The translations under genes were made by a program, and so were the position numbers. A DNA stretch of 64,000 nucleotides from Plazaster borealis (lineage: Eukaryota > Echinodermata > Asteroidea > Forcipulatida > Labidiasteridae), in assembly GCA_021014325.1 (NCBI GenBank), contig CM037472.1:22987063-23051062 (forward strand), in the 5' to 3' direction. The notes below the pieces were generated by a model. It saw only the letters and a program-made list of their open reading frames with translations, was not told the origin of the DNA and ran no database searches. Positions within the stretch are counted from its first letter, which is position 1. Each line of letters begins with the position of its first letter. Shown piece after piece: positions 44,301-55,799 of the stretch.

Positions 44301-47300
44301 GATGTTGACCGTGATATTGATCATTTCGCCGCCGGCCGTAGCGACACACATGTACTTGCCGGCGTCGGTCTTCATGGCTGGGTAAAATGTTAACTTGCCG
44401 TCCGTCTCATTGATATGAGAATCCCATGGGGCCGTTCTATCTCCACCGAGCTTAATCCATCTGACGATGGGAGGGACTGATGCAGTCGCTCGACAGATGA
44501 GTTTGGAGTCTTCACCAAGCTCCAGAGGTTTGCTGCTGGGCGCCGGTGAAAACTTTAAGACGGCTGTCGTGGTGTTTGAGGAAGACGAGAGGGAATAGTG
44601 TTATTCTGGGTTTAAAGGCACTGTACACGTTTGGTAATTACTGAAAATATATATTAGCATAAAAACTTACTTGGTACCGAGCAACGGAGAACTGTTGATA
44701 GTATGAAACATTGTGAGAAACGACTCCCTCTGAATAACGTAGTTTTTGAGAAAGAGGTCATTTCTCACTAAAATAATAAAAGACTTCTTGCAAGAAGCCT
44801 TTTATTCCTATCTGAAAGCACACACATTAATTTGTGCAACAAGGGTGTTTTTTCTTTCATCATTTTCTTGCAACTTTGATGACCAATTGAGCCCAAATTT
44901 TCACAGGCTTGTTATTTTATGCATATGTTGGGATACACTAAGTGAGAATACTGGTCTTTGACAATTACCAAACGTGTTCAGTGCCTTTAAGCATGCACAA
45001 CAAACTGTTTTTAATCTAGCCTGCCACTGATTGCACGACAGGATTATTACAAAAATAAATTCAAACAAATCTGGGTAAATCAAAGGCTACGGTTTCATGC
45101 ATCAAGCACTCTACAGTACTGAAATCACATGAATTCACATGATTTTAAATTCTTATCAATGAACATACTGTGTATCCATGGCATCACTAAAGGGTGACAT
45201 ACAAAACAAATATATGATAAATATAGGACTCCTATATTAAATGTCAGAACAGTATACATGCCAAAATAAAGTATGACACGTGACGCGTGTTCCACCAATC
45301 AAATAAAAAGGATCTATAAGTGCAGTACAAAAAGCATCATCACAGAATTCTTTCTGTTGTTAAGATTCAGCTTAAGACTTTTCTTTTTAATTTTGTTCTA
45401 TTTGTTTGTATAATATTGTTGTTCTTAATCCTTTGGTTTTTGGTTTTTTCCTGATTGTTTTACTCTATTGTGCTGACTTAAGTGTATCTTATTGTAATGG
45501 TCTTTTAAACATGTTTGTAGTGAAATGTGCACATCAAATGTGGTATTATTATATTTTTTATTAATATTATAATTATTATTATCATTATTATTATTTAGGC
45601 AAAATATTTGGTCCTTGGAAAAAAAAGGAATATTTTATCATACAAGGGCTGACCTACATGTACACATGATGTAGGCTTTAAGAGACTATTCAGGCCTCAT
45701 TTAAAACCCTTTAGAGACCATAGCAGCCACAAGTGGCTTGTACCAAAATGCCCATAGCGGCCGCAAATCGCCGCAAGGTTTGACCTACTTCCATTCACAT
45801 AAAGAGGTCAAAGTAAAGGTCATGTCCGAAAATGACATTTTCCATTGTAGTATGTTAACATAGTATCCCAATTTCTAAACACAAAACTAATTTTTCTGTT
45901 TCAAGTTATTTCTGTTGACATTTTTACAGACAAAATTTGATTAAAGAAATAAACAAGATTAGCAATGTCTGGGCATTATGTGATGATTTTACAGAAACTA
46001 ATGGTCTCTAAAGGGTTAATAAAATAATTCCCCTGATTTTTCCCAAAGGCCCCCCAGAAAACAGACTTAAGTAGGACCAGAATATCCTGCTTGTAATTGA
46101 CTACTTACCCATGACAGATAGGGTGGCCTTGGCTACATCACTGCCAGCCACTGTTTCTGCCCTACATAGATAAACACCTTCATCTGTTGTCATTAGTCTC
46201 CTGATGTGGAGAGTGCCGTTACTCAAGACCATGAATCTTCCATCCTGAAATACAAAGAGAAGGAATAATATCCATTGATTAATGGGCTCTAGGCTGCTTC
46301 ATTACACACACACACACACATATATTGAGGAGGGTATGTGATTTTAACATAAAAGCCTGCAGTTTAAACGAGTAGAGTTGTATGGAAAAACTACAAAAAG
46401 CCTGATAATAGTCTGGTACCAATTCGCCAATTGCTAAATTATCTTCTTAAAGGCAAAGTATGCCTTTTGTTTCTGGAACCGAAACTGATAATTATAATCA
46501 TATATATAAATGTAGATATATACAATAAAACTAACCTGTGAAAATTTCATTTCAAAAGGTGGTAGCGTTTTTAAGATATCCCCGAAAATCTGGAGCAGTT
46601 ATGTCCACCCAGGAAGAACAATCCGTAATTGGACTACACAATCTGAGAAAAGTTTCATGCATGAAAAGTTTCACAGATTTACACACTTTCTCTAAAACCA
46701 CATTTCTTAGAAGGGTAAAACAAACCTCAATGAATTAAAAAAACAAACAAAAAACCCCAAAATCCCTTTCAGCAACCAAACATCAAAACAACAACGAAAA
46801 TTTCACAATTTCTGGACAGCATAAATTTGAAAATAGCCTGCAAGTAGTTCCAAATGTTTGAATCAATAAATACCCCCACTGTTTTGGTCCTCTTTCTCAC
46901 CTGAATTTCTCTTCCGTCCTCTTGGAGCCATTTAATACGAGGCTCAGGGTTAGCATCAGCCTGGCAGTGGAGCCAAGCATCAGAGGCTTCCCTTGCTGAA
47001 ACATCCTTGGGCTTCTTGGTGAAATCTGGGATCGCTGTAAAAGAAAAGATGATCAGTGTGCTTAGTATCCTATTTGGAATCAGGTTGGGTCAGTGGTTTC
47101 TTTCCTTGCCTTTCACCTCTGTGGACGCCGGTTCGAATCCCACCTCAGACCGAAACCTTGCATGTGGATTGGGTTTTCAGTGCCTACCTAATTGCGTGTT
47201 TTTTCCCCCCTGTTTTGGAGTTTTCCTCCCACATCTGAAACTTAATTGTTTGTTCTTGTTTCCTATTCATCCTGTTGTTGGCGCAAATTGTGCTGTTGGA

Positions 47301-50300
47301 TGTGTTATAAATAAATAAACAAAGAAATGCAGTTGTGGATTTACGTCCGAGTAGTCTTGCACACTAGACACAAGTTCCTGTGGTTCAGTCTAGTGGTAGT
47401 GGGTTTGAATCCCATTCAAACTACCTTGATTAAAAAAAAACCCAAAACCCACAAAAAAAACCACCCAAACATACATAAGCTTATTTTCAATGAGTGGAAC
47501 ACAGAAACCAGTTGTCACATAATCAACAAGTGTTTCTTTCACTTATATTTTTAAAATATTTTTAAAAATGCAGGAATTTCTAAAAGTTTGGAAGATTTTG
47601 ACGATAAGACCAGCCAAGTTGCGGCATAACAATTGAAGGCCCTTTCACAGGTGAATATAGAAAAACTATACACTGAAAAAAGTGCAGGAATTTATTGATC
47701 TGATAAGACTTGATTTAATGCTTGGCTGAAAGGTACAATTCAGATTAAGATTTCTAATCTGCTTGGAAGAAATTCCACAACAGGGCTCAAACAAGGCCCA
47801 GAGGCAACTAAAGGTGAGGACAAAATAGAGAAGAAAACGAGTAAACAGGAAGGAATTAACTGACAAGAAATATAAATCAGATTGGGATCAGGTTAGCTTA
47901 GTGGTTTCTTTCCCTGCCTTTCACCTCTGTGGACCCCGGTTTGAATCCCACCTCAGACCGGAGCCTTTCATGGGGATTGGGTTTTCAGTCCCTACCTAAT
48001 TGCATGGGTTTCCCCCATTTGGGGTTTTCCCTCCAACATCTAAAACTGAACATTTCTTCTCGTTTCCTAATCGGCATCCTGTTATTGGTGCTGGCACTGT
48101 TGGATGTGTAATGAAATAACAAAATAGACCTGTTTTAGCTATAGCGTTGCTCGTTTTTGGCTGTCTATGTACTACCAATTTCAACATATCAGTCAAGTCT
48201 GTCGCAGTTACGTAGCGGTTGTGTGCTATCAGGGAAGCGGCATCTAATGCGACCCTCAAGCGCCAACTCAAAACTCACCTATTTCCCAACTTATGATCTG
48301 TTTGTTTCAATGTATTTTCTTCTTTTTGTTTTGTTTAATTTCGTTGTTGATTGTGAGGCGCTGTGTTCTTTTTAGAGCACCTTATAAATGCTTTGTATTA
48401 TTATGACTGAGAGAGAGAAAAATACCTGATCCTCCATGTAGAAGTATGTATAATTCGCAGCGGGCATTGTATAATTATTCTATCAATGTTTTGATCCTGC
48501 GGGGAAAGTAAGAAGCTAAAGTGGCTAACTTAAGAATACTGTGTGTAACTTGATGCACAGACTCATCTCCTCTACATGTATAATTCCCCATGGCAACTCC
48601 CTATCCATTGATTGCTCATGGACTGAGGAAGGCCGGGCCGCGCTGAGCGATTTCTATCATCCAATGGCGACGGAAACAGAAAAAGGAAAACAAAACAAGA
48701 GCTAGAAAGGGGGAGTAGAATATATATCAAAGAGGAAGCCAAGTGGTGAGTGAATTGATGAAGGCCACAGCACGATCAAACTACTTCAATGATATCGCCG
48801 CTCCCCATTTCCAAGCCTACACAAGTTCAAGGACAGTAAGAACAAATGCTTCTAATTTGGAATTCAATTTTTGTTCCGAAGTACAATAAATTTTAAAGTA
48901 TACCTTTGCAAAATGTATCCTCTAGCCTGTCAGCCACATTGTGTATTTCTTTTATAAATGATCCACAATACTGTAATAATAAACGGGGGAGATGGACTAA
49001 TCCCAGAAGAGGGCAGTGATTGGGAAGATTTTTTTAATACTCACTTGCTACGATAACACCAAGTTGAGTTGTCACCTCACCAGCCATGTTCGTGGCTTTA
49101 CATGTGAAGTTACCGTTGTCTGATTCCTGTACTCGCTCGAAGACCAAGTACGTATCCCCTACAGTGTGTACCCGGTCTGCCAGATTAGAGCTTACAAGAG
49201 CACCAGACTGGTCCAGCCAGCTGATCTGTGGTACAGGCACACCCCCTTTGACACCGTAGGGGTACGTGCAGTTGACTGAGAGCGGCTCGCCATCGGGGAT
49301 GGTTCTTGCACCGAGATTGGGGAGCTCTTCAACCTCTGAGGAGTTGGAGATAGCAAATAAAATGGCAGGAGTTTCAAATCATTGATATAACATCATAAGA
49401 TACATAACATAGAAAAACCAAAGGGTGTGTTCTAAAGCCCGGTTCATACTTCCTGCGAATGCGAATGCGAAGCGAATTTTGACATCACAGCTCTGTTTTC
49501 GCTACGAAAACTGTTGCGAATTGTTCGTTGCCAATTTGTGACGTCAAAATTCGCTTTGCATTCGCAGGAAGTATGAACCAGGCTTTACACAAAGTATCGC
49601 AAAAAGCTTGTGACATCAAAATAACAAAAGATTGTTTGCAAGTTGAAAACCTCTCTACATGCCCCTGGTCATTGCCTCGGTGCCCCTTAAAATGGTCACG
49701 TAGAAATTTCAATTTTCCTACATAGAGGTGCCATGTAAGGGGAAAACCGCCTTGCCCTTACAATGATAAAGAATCAGACCTGGTCTTGTTTCTTTGTTCC
49801 TGACTTTCATCTTGGCTCAGGACATGAAATTGGATACATCTTATACAGCATGGCTTACCAGATACCGTACTTAAAATGGCTGAATGAAGTTCTTACAAAC
49901 ATTTTTCTGGTGCAGTGTTACTTTTTTCCTAAAATCTGTGTTATTTATTAATGTGTTAAGTACATAAACAAGTGTTTTCTGACTTATTGAAAATATTTAA
50001 CTGATCATGGATTCAGCTTAGCAACTTCTGTATGTGCTAAGCGTGTTCATGTCATTTTCGGGTGAGAATAATACAGGGCATCAGGTTGGCTTAGTGGTTT
50101 CTTTCCCTGCCTTCCCCCATTCTGGACACCGGTTCGAATCCCACCTCAGACCGGAGCCTTGCATGTGGATTGGGTTTTCAGTCCCTACCTAATTGCGTGG
50201 GTTTCCCACATTTGGGGTTTTCCTCCCACATCTAAAACTGAACATTTCTTCTTGTTTCCTAATCACCGTCCTCATATTGGCGCTTGCGCTGTTGGATGTG

Positions 50301-53300
50301 TATAGAAATAATTAAAATATAATTTAAAACAATAATAACAATACTTACTTGCAACCATGAGTTCAGCCTCCACTGTCGCTTCTCCCAGATCACTTACACC
50401 CATGCAGATATATGTGCCTTCATCTTCTGCAATCACATCATTGATTACGAGGGTTCCATCCGGCAGGATCCGAGTGCTGCGATAAGAACACAGGAATACA
50501 TCAGGGATTCCTTTCTGGTTTACTGACAATGTTGAAATAAAAAACAGCTTTTTTTCTCCCCCTCCCATCACATTAATATAACCAAACCGAGGCTGGAAAG
50601 GGAATTTAATCTGGTACCCCATCTCGAATAATGACATTAGCATGGATGATTGATCTGGGAACACAACAAAGATGGTGGCAGCATGATATTATATAAAAAA
50701 GCCCATCACAGGGAGAGACTTCATTGAAGTTTTCCCCCAATTTTCAACTAGTAAAATTTGAGATGAATTATCTCACACATTATGTGAACTGAAGCCCCAC
50801 GCCAAATTCAGGGGCCACTTCTCGGAAGTAGAGAACTTGCATTTCAAGTGAGGAAACCAACATCAGGTATGGTATCACTGTTATGTGATATCTTTTACAC
50901 CATCTACATGTTGAGAAATACTTCCCTTTTTTTAAACTATAGGTGTTATTAGGTGTTATTTGAAAGATCTTCTTCTCATCTGTTTGATGAGCAAATAAAC
51001 GCAGTTGTGAGATTTGGCAGGAAGTGTCTGGCTTTAGCATGGAGCGTCACATAATCAGGGCTCAAAATTTTACACTGGATCACAGCCTTGAGGCCAGTGG
51101 TTTTAGTGTCGGCCAGTAAACTTCTGACCTGACAAGTCCTGTAGTCTTGTAGTTTTTAATTGAATATTAATGAAGAATAATAACCCACTGTGTAACATCT
51201 CGAACACAACATAATAATGTTCAAATGTTGACTTTGAGTCTGATCAAATACCTTCCAATTCTACTGAGTAATGACATAATTAAATATACTTAAAATACCC
51301 ATAAAGACAAATGAAATCAATCTTATCTTAGTGTCTTAGAGCTAGTTCAATTAAAACAGTTAACTTAAATGCATGTTAAACTGGGTCAGAAAGTTTTTTT
51401 CATGTTTTGATTCTGGTCTTGTACAAAGAATTCTGGTCCAGTAAACATTTTGAGCTACAAGCCCTGTGGTCTTGTGGATTTCCCCCCCCCCCAAATTCAA
51501 GCCCTGAATATTGAAAGTACTTGTACTTGTAGGACATTATGAACAACCAGAACAACATGAAAACTATTCTCTTACCTGGTTCCATTAGATAGATGTACAG
51601 GGTTGTTGACCTCTCCCGACCCTTTAAAGTACCATTCTATGACAGGGTCTGGGGTACCAGTGAAAGAGCACTGAAAACTTGCCGTGCCGCCTACATTGAT
51701 GATGTCTCCCTCAGGCGCAACTTGATTGATAGGAAAGTCCGCATCTGTGTTGGAAAGGATTAGGGGATTGTGAAAACTGTTCAGGAGTAGGTCAAAGGTG
51801 ATGCAGGTTCGGAAATTGGTAAATTTCACGGGGGATAATTATCGGTATTGTCGGCATCAGCATTGTTTATCTTTATCAATACCCTGCCTACCTTGCCATC
51901 CTCCAGAAAAGAAAAGAAAAATACATACCCCAAAACATAAATCAAACAGACATTTCAAATAAATATGCAAACAAATATATATTATCTAATGCTACTACAC
52001 ATACATGTATATGAATACCCACTAGAGGCAAGAGTGTAGTACCATCACAACCAAACAAGTCCTACAGTTGAGTGTATTTCAAAACCTGTTTTGTTTAAAT
52101 GTACTGGATGCTTAAGCTATTCAAGGCTTAAGTACATTTTAAAAGGTCAGTGAATACAAACAAGAACTTGGTCTTGTTACAAATAGTTCTGGTCCAGTAA
52201 AAGTTCGGAGCTCCAAGATCAGCGGTCTAACCAAGATTTTCTGGAAATGTGGGTCCTGAAAAGTATTTGCCATTCCTAGTTTTCCTACTGCGCAACAAAC
52301 ATCTGTTACAGGGCTCGAATTTTACACCGGACCGCAAGCCTGAGGCCAGTGATTTTAGCACCGGACCAGTAAACTCATGAGTGGACAAGTCCAGCGGTCT
52401 GGTGTTTTTCATTTGAATAATAAAACCTCACTGTGTAATTCCTTACAAAAAATTAAGTGATGCTCAATTGTTGACTTTTGAGTCTCGTAAACAACTTTTA
52501 ATTCTGTCGAGTAGACCTTCTTACACACAAGACAAATGAGATAAATCTTCTCTTAGTGCTTGTTCAAATAAAAACAGTTTTCATGTTACACTTTGTTGAA
52601 AGTTTTTTCTCATTGAGGTTCTGATCTTGTAAAAAAAATATTTGGTCCGGTAAAATTTTGTATAGCCTACAAGCCCTGCAGTCTTGTGGATTTTAACCCC
52701 AAATTCGAGCCCTGTGTTAAGAATGATATTCCGCGACTAAAAAGCCTGAATGCTCCAGGCATTTTCATGTTTACTCTCAACCGACACAGCTACAACTCCG
52801 GTCACAAGTCTTCTTCTCTTTCCTTCATGGACCATGACCCTTTAGTTTTTTCTCTCTAAGCAATCTGGACCAGCACGGCGGTGATACATCAATGAATGAG
52901 ACAAGCTCCACTGCCCCGCAGAGTGATTTCATGCACGTTTAAACTGACATATGTGTGTACAGTCATCGCCTGACATTTGAATGCCTGTCAGTGTCAGATT
53001 GGAACCTGGAACTTGAACGAATCCCATTAAAGAACACAATTTTAATGCATTCTCCATCACAATATATTGTCAAGGCCGGAAAAGCCCCACTGATGAATGG
53101 ATCCAGTCACTTTGCATTTGGGCAAATAAACGCTATCTGGACCTAATTTCAACAGGTCACTGCCTAGTACCATAGTATTCTGTACAGATGATCATCATTA
53201 TCTGCAGGTTTACAAGTACAAAGTGTGTGTCAACTGTATCAAAACTCATGTACTGTATACATGTAGAGAATACATGCATCTCAACATTTACACACAATCT

Positions 53301-54049
53301 TGAGCTGACCAGTTTTCATCCATCAAGGTACAATTGTATGCAATCAAAAGTTGACAAACTCTTTCGCCCCTACTCATTAGCATTTTGGCAGCTTGTTTCT
53401 TCAGTTTTCTTATTTTAATATGAACGAATGGAAAACAGGAAAGCAGGGACCATCATCACAGTGCGGTGGTAGTTATTACACAAGGGTTGACTGGCCCGGG
53501 GCCAGCTACATGTATGTATGCAATTGCATGAGTTTAGAAAAAAAAGGATACCTAAAATTGCTGTAAACTGGGGGTGCCTTAAAAAGCTCAAATTACAATA
53601 TTTTGTATTAGTTGAGTAGCAAGGTTCACTCCAGGATGTCAAAAAGACCCCCTAGTACCCCTCTGATTATGGAGGTAGAAATGCTCTGATGAACACCTCA
53701 CTTGTATCTAGCCCACCGACAACCATATCATGCATTTTTAAATAACACTCTGTCTTACCCAAAATATTCAACGTTACATTCCCACCAGAGCTAAACACCA
53801 GCCCAGCTCTGTTCTGTCCATGACACGAATACACGCCACTGTCTTTCATCCTGGCGCTCTGTATCCTTAGCCGGTTCCTATTCAGCTCAAAGTCCTCACC
53901 AGCGACGAGTTTTTCCTTGTCCTGATACCAGACGATATCGGGAGGAGGGTTGCCGTCTATCTTGCAGTTGAGGGTGACCCTCATGCCTTCCTCAATGAGG
54001 TCCAATGACTCGGGGACTTTAAGGGTGACTTTTGCCGAGGGTTGTATCC
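40769..54049 (-). CDS. PTK7: Inactive tyrosine-protein kinase 7 (PTK7), partial: Ig2 to C-terminus
   Basis: Eleven minus-strand exons with matching phases: 54049-53759, 51744-51576, 50476-50349, 49335-49045, 47034-46901, 46244-46109, 44563-44291, 43744-43475, 42359-41976, 41686-41454, 41344-40769 (TGA). They encode about 961 residues against 1070 in human. Six Ig domains precede a membrane helix and a kinase-like domain. By alignment to recalled human PTK7 these are Ig2 to Ig7. The first Ig, the signal peptide and the start are not found and should lie upstream, perhaps beyond 64000. PTK7 is a plasma-membrane co-receptor in Wnt/planar cell polarity and cell movement. Most introns are phase 1, as usual between Ig modules. 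The kinase-like domain keeps the Lys of VMVK and the Asp of HGDLAARN, but DFG is MMG, so catalysis should be absent. Confidence 0.94.
41454..41686 (-). CDS. PTK7: PTK7 exon: kinase-like N-lobe
   Basis: The glycine loop is complete (GNGSYGEVF, GxGxxG). VMVKALQNK carries the beta-3 lysine and DFRREMDMLSKM the helix C glutamate. Hinge region is MITEYLEW. A run of ten or more C (minus strand) lies just upstream of the acceptor, in place of a clean polypyrimidine tract. Confidence 0.95.
41976..42359 (-). CDS. PTK7: PTK7 exon: transmembrane and juxtamembrane segment
   Basis: A hydrophobic stretch of about 23 residues (IAIAVGCALAYIILVVGLMW) is followed by a basic stop-transfer CRHRRLKQRR. An Ala/Gly/Glu-rich juxtamembrane part follows, then GSYDKLQFPRHDLQTLVVIG leading into the kinase-like domain. 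Human PTK7 has the same order (DKMHFPR...). Confidence 0.95.
42400..42593. mobile_element. Family A foldback MITE
   Basis: Starts GGGCCTAATTTCAAAGAGCTG and ends GCAGCTCTATGAAATTGGGC-CC. The interior has GGTTACCAGCCAAAATACCATG and CTGTGACTGGTATCCTGCTT. It lies 40 bp upstream of the PTK7 transmembrane exon acceptor (42359), so it may cover the branch point of that intron. Confidence 0.85.
43045..43455. repeat. 116-bp tandem repeat, about 3.5 copies
   Basis: The unit contains GGCTGGCATAGTTTATC, TTCAAAACCACAGTGG, CAGACAGTAGGAGGGTTGA and ATGATATCATATTGC. Copies begin near 43070, 43186, 43302 and 43418. In the intron between the Ig7 and transmembrane exons. Confidence 0.8.
43475..43744 (-). CDS. 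PTK7: PTK7 exon: Ig7
   Basis: One complete C2-type Ig: Cys in LTIDCKASGDP, Trp in ITWLG, and ASDAGNYQCIAGSNAG. Starts and ends in phase 1. Confidence 0.93.
43811..44215. repeat. 65-bp minisatellite, about six copies, in the Ig6-Ig7 intron
   Basis: The period is exactly 65 bp for the first copies: GGGCCAGTAA begins at 43821, 43886, 43951 and 44016. Each unit carries the palindrome GGCCTACAGGCC and an AGTCCAGTAATTTTAGCACT segment. The start lies within 70 bp of the PTK7 exon at 43475-43744. Wording resembles the ends of the elements at 51066 and 52315 (TTTTAGCACCGGACCAGTAAA). Confidence 0.88.
44291..44563 (-). CDS. PTK7: PTK7 exon: Ig6
   Basis: Begins VLKFSPAPSSKP, matching the linker LKFTPPPQP I recall from human PTK7. 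Ig features are SKLICRATAS, VRWIKLGG and TDAGKYMCVATAGG. Phase 1 at both ends. Confidence 0.92.
44612..44990 (-). mobile_element. Family B' TIR element (copy 3)
   Basis: Best preserved ends: TTAAAGGCACTGTACACGTT at the left and CGTGTTCAGTGCCTTTAA at the right, continuing inward as inverted TTGGTAATT/AATTACCAA. The centre contains a hairpin, AATAAAAGACTTCTTGC with its inverse. Confidence 0.85.
46109..46244 (-). CDS. PTK7: PTK7 exon: second half of Ig5
   Basis: Encodes DGRFMVLSNGTLHIRRL through TTDEGVYLCRAETVAGSD to TLSVM. Joins the exon at 46901-47034 in phase 0. Confidence 0.92.
46440..46740 (+). repeat. Distant relative of the family B' element
   Basis: CTTAAAGGCAAAGTATGCC start, AACCTGTGAAAATTTCA interior and TCTGAGAAAAGTTTCATGCA segments recall 44612-44990 and also 61015-61340. 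Ends are not clear. Confidence 0.4.
46901..47034 (-). CDS. PTK7: PTK7 exon: first half of Ig5
   Basis: Encodes IPDFTKKPKDVSAREASD, then WLHCQADANPEPRIKWLQ. The TKKP start corresponds to LKKPQ of human PTK7 Ig5. Ends exactly at CAG|GTGAG. Confidence 0.92.
47078..47325 (+). mobile_element. tRNA-derived SINE, family C (copy 1)
   Basis: The head has GGGTCAGTGGTTTC (box A-like) and GGTTCGAATCCCACC (box B). The body follows as GGATTGGGTTTTCAGTGCCT and TTTTCCTCCCACATCTGAAA. It lies just upstream of a PTK7 Ig5 exon and is antisense to the gene. Confidence 0.75.
47881..48125 (+). mobile_element. tRNA-derived SINE, family C (copy 2)
   Basis: Head GGTTAGCTTAGTGGTTTC, box B GGTTTGAATCCCACC, body as in the copies at 47078 and 50078, ending at a TGGATGTGTAATGAAATAA tail. 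Confidence 0.8.
49045..49335 (-). CDS. PTK7: PTK7 exon: Ig4
   Basis: Encodes VEELPNLGARTIPDGEPLS, VNCTYPYGVKGG, ISWLDQSGAL and ESDNGNFTCKATNMAG. Both cysteines and the Trp of an Ig fold are present. The N-terminal acceptor can be placed at 49335 (TCAG|AG), which keeps phase 1. Confidence 0.9.
49432..49587. mobile_element. Family C' foldback MITE (copy 1)
   Basis: TAAAGCCCGGTTCATACTTC at the left and GGAAGTATGAACCAGGCTTTA at the right. Arms extend into CTGCGAATGCGAATGCG and TTTGCATTCGCAG. A second copy is at 58474-58606. Confidence 0.85.
49650..49765 (+). repeat. Dispersed repeat with CCCC/TGCCCCTT modules (copy 2)
   Basis: CTCGGTGCCCCTTAAAATGG, CAATTTTCCTACATAGAGG and CTTGCCCTTACAATG match 21300-21440. 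Confidence 0.55.
50078..50318 (+). mobile_element. tRNA-derived SINE, family C (copy 3)
   Basis: Head GGTTGGCTTAGTGGTTTC, box B GGTTCGAATCCCACC, same body and TGGATGTGTATAGAAATAA tail. Its tail ends about 30 bp from the PTK7 exon at 50349. Confidence 0.8.
50349..50476 (-). CDS. PTK7: PTK7 exon: second half of Ig3
   Basis: Encodes TRILPDGTLVINDVIAED then EGTYICMGVSDLGEAT. Joins the 51576-51744 exon in phase 2 and continues to Ig4 in phase 1. Confidence 0.92.
51066..51510. mobile_element. Family E TIR element (copy 1)
   Basis: Starts near TCAGGGCTCAAAATTTTACA and ends CAAATTCAAGCCCTGAA, with CTTGAGGCCAGTGGTTTTAG and TCTGGTCTTGTACAAAGAAT in between. Colinear with 52315-52716. A run of 11 or more C lies near 51483. 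Confidence 0.7.
51576..51744 (-). CDS. PTK7: PTK7 exon: first half of Ig3
   Basis: Encodes ADFPINQVAPEGDIINVG, ASFQCSFTGTPDPVIEWYF and HLSNGT. Corresponds to the ADESFARVVLAP start of human Ig3 as recalled. Confidence 0.92.
52315..52716. mobile_element. Family E TIR element (copy 2), with target duplication
   Basis: Ends are CAGGGCTCGAATTTTACAC and CCAAATTCGAGCCCTG, a TIR of about 15 bp. TGTTA is found directly outside both ends, a likely 5-bp target-site duplication. About 400 bp, no coding sequence, in the PTK7 intron between Ig2 and Ig3 exons. Confidence 0.75.
53759..54049 (-). CDS. PTK7: PTK7 exon: Ig2 (most upstream exon found)
   Basis: Encodes QPSAKVTLKVPESLDLIEEG, VTLNCKIDGNPPPDIVWYQ and KDSGVYSCHGQNRAG to TLNIL. 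Preceded by a good CCTACAG acceptor in phase 1, so at least one more coding exon lies upstream. Confidence 0.92.
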
Positions 54050-54339
54050 CTGTAGGACAGAGGAAACAAAATGTTGAAGTGCTATTTAACAAGTTGTGAA
54101 AGTTTGTGTGTCACACTCTTTGTGTGGTTTTCAAACTGCATTGATTAAAAATACTCTGGACAGTTTCAGCAACCGTTTCGGATGTAAAGCCGCCATGCGG
54201 TCATTTACCCCCCCCCCCCCCTCCTCAAATGTTGAGGCTGCAGCCAGTAGCCATAGACAGGTATAATGTTTTGATGCCCAAATGGGGTCTAAGGTCATGA
54301 TTGTAGGAATGGCCAAGGCAGGTACCCCCTAAGGTTTTA

Positions 54340-54600
54340 AAAGAAGGCGGTCGCCTTTTCCTTCAGATGGGACATTAAGTCATAGGTCCCGTGTACTAGG
54401 ATTGGTAGTGCACCTAAAAGAACCCAGAACACTTATAATCAAGGAAGAGTAGGGGTTAATCCCGGTGTTTCTGGTTCACATAGCAAGAGGTGGTTTTTTT
54501 TAAGGTTTCCCCAGGCTTGCGAGATACAGTGATTAAAGTCACTTTAATGTGGCATCATTGGTTTTATTACCAGAAATAAATAATAATAACAATATTATTA
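54340..54600 (+). mobile_element. SINE family B body fragment
   Basis: CAGATGGGACATTAAGTCATAGGTCCCGTG and TTGGTAGTGCACCTAAAAGAAC match the family B body at 17820-17880 (inverted) and 28855-28915. The tRNA-like head is missing. The end is an AATAATAAT-rich tail near 54575-54610. Confidence 0.6.
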
Positions 54601-55799
54601 ATAATAATAAGATAATGTACAATTGGCAAAGCATTGGACAAAGCTTTCATTTACCACAGAAAACATACCGGAAAACATGTTTCTGTAAAAACATTGAAGT
54701 ACATGCCAACCACACATTTATGATGATAACTAAAACATCTTTCTATGAATGAATCATGGCTCATAAATACCCCTCATAAATCTCACCCAGTCGGGATTGA
54801 AAAACCACAAGAATCTTAAGCATTGGGGTTCAGGGAATTGGAGAGCTAGCTGCCTGTACATGAATGTAGCCAACAGCTGTCTAGATAACCACAAGCTACC
54901 TGACAACAAATTCATTACTACTACAATGAATGGAATTCAGTTTCTATGTTCAAATTGTCACCGTTATCATTAGGCAACTTATAGGTTAAAAAGCACACTA
55001 TTTTGCAAATCGGTTGTGAACAAATTATTGATATATTTATTACTGTTAATATTTTCAGCAAGTTTCAGGACAACACATAATAGTTTTGTAATTACATGAC
55101 AAACATTTGCCTTTTGTGCTTCCACAAAGTGATGTATCACGATACGCCACTTTATCCGTTGAAACACATAGCGCTGACAATTGTGCGTGGTAAGACTTCT
55201 GCATTTTCACAAAGTGGCGGATCTGTTTCCCTATTGAAGTTCAGTGTTTTCACGAAGCAACGTATAACATAACAACATAACAATTAAAATTTATAAGGCG
55301 CTATTCCATCAAGATCATAGCATGCATTGCGTGCACATCTCATTTTTTTGTTTTCACAAAGTGACTTATGTGTTTAGGAATTACCAACTCATCAAAACAG
55401 TTGCAAGATTAAAAACACAACAACAGTTCTGTACTAATGAAGAAGTCAGCTTTATTTTGGTATTGAAATTTTTGTTTAAAAATAGTAAGCAGTCTCCAAA
55501 ACATCAATTAAAAAAATAGTTTAACTTCAACCTCAATTTTTTTCCAAACACAGAGTTCTGGCTGTGGTGCACCATTCATCAGTTCGTGGTGCGACTGACA
55601 AAATTAATTAATCATAACCATCTAGAAGTTTAATCGCTGTGAATTTTCTGGAAATATTTAAATTTCTGTTGAAAAAACCCCCCAAGATTAATTGTTCAAC
55701 CAGGGATTTCAACTGAGATTCTGATAATGTTCAGTTATGGAAAATATTACAAATTTGGTTATACTACAGGCATTTAAATAAAAAGCAATGTATGATACC

